Shown here piece by piece: positions 23,899 to 27,294 of a DNA stretch of 27,294 nucleotides. Origin of the DNA: Euryarchaeota archaeon UBA130. Lineage in GTDB: Archaea; Thermoplasmatota; Poseidoniia; Poseidoniales; Thalassarchaeaceae. The stretch is from positions 1-27,294 of the forward strand of contig DAVY01000012.1 in NCBI GenBank assembly GCA_002505775.1. Direction: 5' to 3'. Made by a program: the position numbers and the translations under genes. Below the pieces are notes generated by a model. That model was not told the origin of the DNA. It did not search any database and was given only the letters and a program-made list of their open reading frames with translations. Every line of letters begins with the position of its first letter. Positions within the stretch are counted from its first letter, which is position 1.

Positions 23899-24599
23899 GT
23901 CTTTACGTATACTCCTTCAGATACGTGTACCATATCTGGAGTAAGCAACTCCTCTATCCCGAGATCGAACTCCTTAGTTAGAGAGTTAGACTCAATCTTC
24001 ACTGTACCAGTTCCAAATTTCCAGGGTTCATGGTGAGTGTAGGCCACACATAACTTTCCCTTATGGGTCGTGTATAGGCAGTATCTCTCAAAGAGAAACT
24101 CCTCCAGTGTTCCTCTACTGGCATAATCTCCTTGATTATCCCATTTACACTCCCCGACAAATCTGTGTCCTCCGTCCCTTCGCCTCGTCTCCCATTTATA
24201 CGATCCTTCAGAAGCACTTACTCTAGCTATCGAATATCTATACGGCAAACCATATGCTCTGGGGGCATAGGCACATGTCACCATACTTTGAGCTTCCAGT
24301 GTTAGAAATAATACACCAGCCTTCCCATTCCTCTTCACATATGTCCTGATGTTTATTTCGGGAAATGTTGAGATTCCGGGAACTGAGAAGGCAGCTCTAG
24401 GCCTAACATTGGCCATTATGAAAGGAATTACACCAATATACGCCCTACCATCATAAAGGTCAATTTCCAAACCATCTGGAATAAATTTCGCCAACTTCTT
24501 TGGATCGACTTCCCAGTGCATGAAGGTCAAAAATTTCCATTCCTGATCCAATGAATATGCCCTCTCTGGCATCGGAAATGGTAAGTGGTCGGTCCTCAT
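23874..24599 (-). CDS. DUF2071 (YqjF-like) family protein
   Basis: 241 residues. It matches the DUF2071 pattern: FLTFMHWEVDPKKLAKFIPDGLEID near the start, GRAYIGVIPFIM, INIRTYVKRNGKAGVLFLTLEAQS and the late YTHHEPW block. The family is related in fold to acetoacetate decarboxylase, but no reaction is known and no Schiff-base lysine can be assigned with confidence here. It sits 11 bases after lysS and overlaps the DCC gene. DUF2071 and DCC proteins are often neighbours in bacteria, so the pair may have arrived together. No signal peptide or membrane segment is seen. Confidence 0.85.
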   Translation of the reverse strand: MRTDHLPFPMPERAYSLDQEWKFLTFMHWEVDPKKLAKFIPDGLEIDLYDGRAYIGVIPFIMANVRPRAAFSVPGISTFPEINIRTYVKRNGKAGVLFLTLEAQSMVTCAYAPRAYGLPYRYSIARVSASEGSYKWETRRRDGGHRFVGECKWDNQGDYASRGTLEEFLFERYCLYTTHKGKLCVAYTHHEPWKFGTGTVKIESNSLTKEFDLGIEELLTPDMVHVSEGVYVKTWSAEVVK

Positions 24600-24610
24600 A
24601 CTAACTTCCT

Positions 24611-26179
24611 TTAGATAACTGAAAGAATGGCCAAGACGTCATCTTTACCTATCTCTGCAATTAATGAGGATGCCCTTGGCCCATGTTTGGCTCCAAGTAT
24701 CGCCAAGTAAATTCCAGAAAACGCATCCTTCCCAGTTATTTCTGAGTTCTTTATCGAATTTCTTATAGCATCCGTGATGGAATTCTCTGACCATTCGCAA
24801 CTGCCGAGATTCGCCGATAGCTCTCTGAGGAAAGATGCTTGATTATCTGAAATCTCGCTTCTTGTTTTCTCGTCTATTTCCGTTTGGATATTTATCCTAG
24901 CGGTTTCTGGAAAGTGCTCACTTTCGACCCAACTCCGCATCTTTGAGAGCCTACTAATTATCGATCTACTTGGTTCCCCGGAGATATGGTTGCTCTTCCT
25001 AAGAGACTGCCAGACCTCTTCATCTGACGATTTAATCTGGGCCAACATGGCAAGATGTCTGAATGAGACCCCGGCAAATGATTCCAATGGGTCCGAGCCT
25101 CTGACTACCTGGCTCATCCTAAGGGCTCCCTCCCTTGTGTCTATCCTGGTTCGCATCCTCTTTGTGATCTCTCCCTCATCAGGCATGGTCAAGAGCCTTT
25201 CATATTCATCAGCCATCTCAAAAAGAGCTCCTCCGGTATCGAACTCGATATGACGTCCGATTTTACTCCTTGCAATAACGTATCTCAGAATCTCCGGAGG
25301 GACTAGGGAAAGTGCTTCCATGGGTCCTATTGTGACTCCAGAAGAACTCGACATTGGCCCCATACCCTTTAGTTGGATCCATTCGTAAACTATCTTATCA
25401 GGAGGGGATCCACCAAGTAATTCACAGATTGGAATGCCCGTGTCATAGCTTCCACCTGCGGCCCCGTGGTCTTTCCCAGCAGGTTCGCATGTAACTCCAT
25501 GAATTATCCATCTAGCCGCCCAGTCCAACCTCCATGGCATCTTTCCATCTGCCCTCCTAATATCTGATTCTCCGGAAACGCCATTCTCATCAACCCAGAA
25601 GACATGGGGATATTCGTACGATGTAACAGTGATTCCATCCATACTTCCATTGGGGCCACGAGGACTGTATGGAAACCAATCCTCGGGCAGCTCTCTTCCA
25701 GAAACCCTCATTATAATCTCCCTAATTTCCTCCCTCTTTCTAATTGCTAGATCTATTTTTTCTGAGAATTGGCCATTTTCATAAGTTTCATGATTCATCA
25801 CAATCTCAGGGAAGACCCCTATTTCCTTCAATGCCTCCAGAAATGGGTTTAGGAAGTGCTCTGCATAGCTTGTCTCCCCATTACTTGGAGTTCCGTCTGT
25901 ATTTGGCGCGGGAATATAAGCCAAAGGGACCCCAATGAACTGCTCATAATCTTCAGAGAGAAAATCATAAACTCTCCTGAGAGGGTCCATGGAGTCTACA
26001 ATGAACACATATCTTGACTCTAGACCAGCGTCTAGGCATGCCCTATGTATCATCTCTGCAGTCAGAATTTCCCTCAAGTGTCCTATGTGGAACTCTCCAG
26101 AGGGAGTAATCCCAGAGACTATCACCTGGGGAGTGCCTCTATCACGAAGTCTCTGAGCTCTAAAGTCCGCCCAGTGCAT
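24611..26179 (-). CDS. lysS: Lysyl-tRNA synthetase, class I
   Basis: 522 residues. It charges tRNA-Lys with lysine. Class I marks are clear: HIGH at 31-34 in SGEFHIGHLRE, GKDH at 235-238, and MSSSSG at 276-281 as the KMSKS-type loop. The C-terminal half is helical, as in archaeal class I LysRS. Class I LysRS is the form of most archaea and a few bacteria. In archaeal relatives a zinc-binding segment with cysteine pairs lies between FPYSPR and the DGK-PWR-DW block; here that stretch (about 169-222) has no cysteine. GAGGAAGAAAG before the ATG overlaps the gfcR stop, so the two genes are coupled. Confidence 0.95.
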   Translation of the reverse strand: MHWADFRAQRLRDRGTPQVIVSGITPSGEFHIGHLREILTAEMIHRACLDAGLESRYVFIVDSMDPLRRVYDFLSEDYEQFIGVPLAYIPAPNTDGTPSNGETSYAEHFLNPFLEALKEIGVFPEIVMNHETYENGQFSEKIDLAIRKREEIREIIMRVSGRELPEDWFPYSPRGPNGSMDGITVTSYEYPHVFWVDENGVSGESDIRRADGKMPWRLDWAARWIIHGVTCEPAGKDHGAAGGSYDTGIPICELLGGSPPDKIVYEWIQLKGMGPMSSSSGVTIGPMEALSLVPPEILRYVIARSKIGRHIEFDTGGALFEMADEYERLLTMPDEGEITKRMRTRIDTREGALRMSQVVRGSDPLESFAGVSFRHLAMLAQIKSSDEEVWQSLRKSNHISGEPSRSIISRLSKMRSWVESEHFPETARINIQTEIDEKTRSEISDNQASFLRELSANLGSCEWSENSITDAIRNSIKNSEITGKDAFSGIYLAILGAKHGPRASSLIAEIGKDDVLAILSVI

Positions 26180-26188
26180 CTTTCTTCC

Positions 26189-26773
26189 TCAAACAGTCAC
26201 TACTCTGACGAGTCCCCTCAATGGGACTCCTTCGATGTGATTCCTATGGGATTTATTCGCTAAAACCATGCAAAGCTTGACATCTGCCCCCGCCGCTCTT
26301 AGATTACTGACAGTTTTGCTCATAGTAGTTCCTCCCGACAGAACGTCGTCAACGACTACGCATCTCTTTCCTTCAACATCGGCAAAAACCTCTGAAATAT
26401 GCCCTTCCCCGTCGTCACTGATGCTTCTACTGATGGCAATATCGAGATCCATCTGACCCCCGATGGCCTGAGCAAATGCGATTCCATTGATACTTATTCC
26501 AACAATAGTGTCCACCTCGTCCCCGATCTCTTCCTCCATTATATCACAGAAAACATACGAAATAGCTTCTATTCTACCAGATTTAACTGCAATTGACCTC
26601 CACCCTACTCTGATATCCTCGGGCCTGTCCTCTGACCCAACACCTCCTGAGGAAAGCCACTTAATTGTGGTCTGTGAAAGTGACATTTCATCAGCAATCT
26701 GCTGTGTGTTCAGTCCCTTGGACCGGTATTCTTCAACGGTGGTCCGTAAATCATCCACGCTACTCGTCATCAT
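26189..26773 (-). CDS. gfcR: PRTase-domain transcriptional regulator (GfcR-like)
   Basis: 194 residues. An N-terminal helix-turn-helix (about 20-41; LNTQQIADEMSLSQTTIKWL) is joined to a type I phosphoribosyltransferase domain with the PRPP loop VVVDDVLSGGTT at 139-150. This is the layout of the archaeal orotate-PRTase-like regulator called GfcR in haloarchaea, where it controls sugar breakdown genes. It is a regulator rather than the PyrE enzyme, although the effector here is unknown and a nucleotide or PRPP signal is plausible. It is the first gene of the run gfcR-lysS-DUF2071-DCC-pseudouridine synthase. The second of the two N-terminal ATGs is an equally good start. A TTCATAG box lies about 25 bases upstream. 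Confidence 0.87.
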   Translation of the reverse strand: MMTSSVDDLRTTVEEYRSKGLNTQQIADEMSLSQTTIKWLSSGGVGSEDRPEDIRVGWRSIAVKSGRIEAISYVFCDIMEEEIGDEVDTIVGISINGIAFAQAIGGQMDLDIAISRSISDDGEGHISEVFADVEGKRCVVVDDVLSGGTTMSKTVSNLRAAGADVKLCMVLANKSHRNHIEGVPLRGLVRVVTV

Positions 26774-26842
26774 ACTGTGCCACTATCCGCTTCCTATGAA
26801 CCTATTGAGAATAGAGTATTGAATATCCTTAGTTGACGACCA

Positions 26843-27292
26843 CTAGAATCGTCCGGTGCTGCCAAATCCACCAGTCCCTCTTTTTGTATCGCCTAGATCT
26901 TCCACGGAAACCTCATCGAAACGAACCTCTGGGATTGGAGAAATCAGCAGTTGGGCAATCCTCTCCCCTGCCTTCACGGTGTAAGAGTCCCCTTCACCTA
27001 TCCAAGTCATTAGAACAAATAACTCCCCCCTGTAGTCTGCATCTATGGTGCCAATGCTGTGTGGAAGGATAAGGCCCTTCGATCCGAGAGAAGATCTCGC
27101 TCTGACCTGACCCTCATAACCATCCGGGATAGCGACAATTATTCCTGTTCGAAGTTTCACGCTCTTTCTGAACGGGACTACCGAGTCTTCCAACGCGTAG
27201 AGGTCCCATCCAGCTGCATACTCGCTACCCTTGGTGGGCAATCTAGCATTATCTTCGGTTCTCGCTACAAGTACCTGCAGTACTCCATTCAT
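26843..27292 (-). CDS. dut: dUTP diphosphatase (trimeric dUTPase)
   Basis: 149 residues. The enzyme hydrolyses dUTP to dUMP and pyrophosphate, keeping uracil out of DNA. All five trimeric-dUTPase motifs are present: AAGWDLYA (26-33), RSSLGSKG (66-73), GTIDADYRGE (81-90), GERIAQL (109-115) and the flexible C-terminal RGTGGFGSTGR (138-148), so the protein should be active. The ATG is two bases from the window edge; it suits the family N-terminus, but sequence further upstream is not seen. It is on the same strand as gfcR, with 69 bases between, and may belong to the same run or have its own promoter outside the window. Confidence 0.95.
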   Translation of the reverse strand: MNGVLQVLVARTEDNARLPTKGSEYAAGWDLYALEDSVVPFRKSVKLRTGIIVAIPDGYEGQVRARSSLGSKGLILPHSIGTIDADYRGELFVLMTWIGEGDSYTVKAGERIAQLLISPIPEVRFDEVSVEDLGDTKRGTGGFGSTGRF

Positions 27293-27294
27293 GA

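Noticed and set aside
26189..26773. Annotation as orotate phosphoribosyltransferase (PyrE)
   Set aside because: The PRPP loop is present, but an N-terminal helix-turn-helix and the overall layout fit the GfcR-type regulator; carAB nearby alone does not make it PyrE.
1..27294. tRNA genes, CRISPR arrays, IS elements, phage genes
   Set aside because: I found no T-arm/CCA-like tRNA pattern in the gaps, no regularly spaced direct repeats, and no transposase, integrase or phage structural motif in any frame.

Overview
This window reads as a piece of an uncultured planktonic archaeon of the Thermoplasmatota, most likely Marine Group II (Candidatus Poseidoniales). The evidence is an archaeal 16S rRNA 3' end, archaeal-only or archaeal-type genes (tRNA C56 2'-O-methyltransferase Trm56, class I lysyl-tRNA synthetase, GfcR-type PRTase regulator, TraB-family protein, NADK2-like kinase), TATA-like boxes placed for leaderless transcripts, and many bacterial-looking genes (Aap-type amino-acid transporter, bacterial-type thiolase, RsuA/RluB-type pseudouridine synthase, DUF2071/DCC pair). 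The lineage is an inference from gene content. No phage, IS element, CRISPR array or tRNA gene was found. The window is compact, with almost every base inside a gene.

Layout. 1-85: end of 16S rRNA, with no 23S downstream, so the rRNA genes are unlinked here. 247-5691: a four-gene general L-amino-acid ABC importer (aapJ lipoprotein, aapQ, aapM, aapP); a strong hairpin separates aapJ from the coupled aapQMP. 5710-6588 (minus): NADK2-like kinase. 6707-9575: unknown lipoprotein and an ABC exporter half-transporter. 9623-10710: hotdog thioesterase and two small membrane proteins. 10757-10894: a 45-codon Cys-rich mini-protein. 10947-14362: NfeD-like OB-fold membrane protein, flotillin and thiolase. 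14388-14627: DUF2061 membrane protein. 14675-16676 (minus): folP (dihydropteroate synthase) and TraB-family protein. 16732-17955: four-helix membrane protein and trm56. 18014-22710: carA-carB. 22721-26773 (minus): gfcR, lysS, DUF2071, DCC thiol-disulfide protein and pseudouridine synthase, very tightly packed. 26843-27292 (minus): dUTPase.

How it fits together. The cell appears to be a heterotroph that scavenges amino acids through a membrane-anchored binding protein and handles acyl-CoA (thiolase, thioesterase). It makes its own pyrimidine/arginine precursor (CarAB), folate (FolP) and NADP (NADK2-like). Internal operon genes use Shine-Dalgarno sequences, short overlaps and stop-start fusions. 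Several first genes have a TATA-like box about 27 bases before the start codon, suggesting leaderless messages. No single obviously new system such as a defence island is present. The most unusual points are the large membrane N-terminal extensions of AapQ and AapM, the unannotated Cys-rich mini-protein, the NfeD-flotillin-thiolase cluster with a hairpin over the flotillin ribosome-binding site, a possible ATA start in the DCC gene, and a class I LysRS without the usual zinc-binding cysteines.
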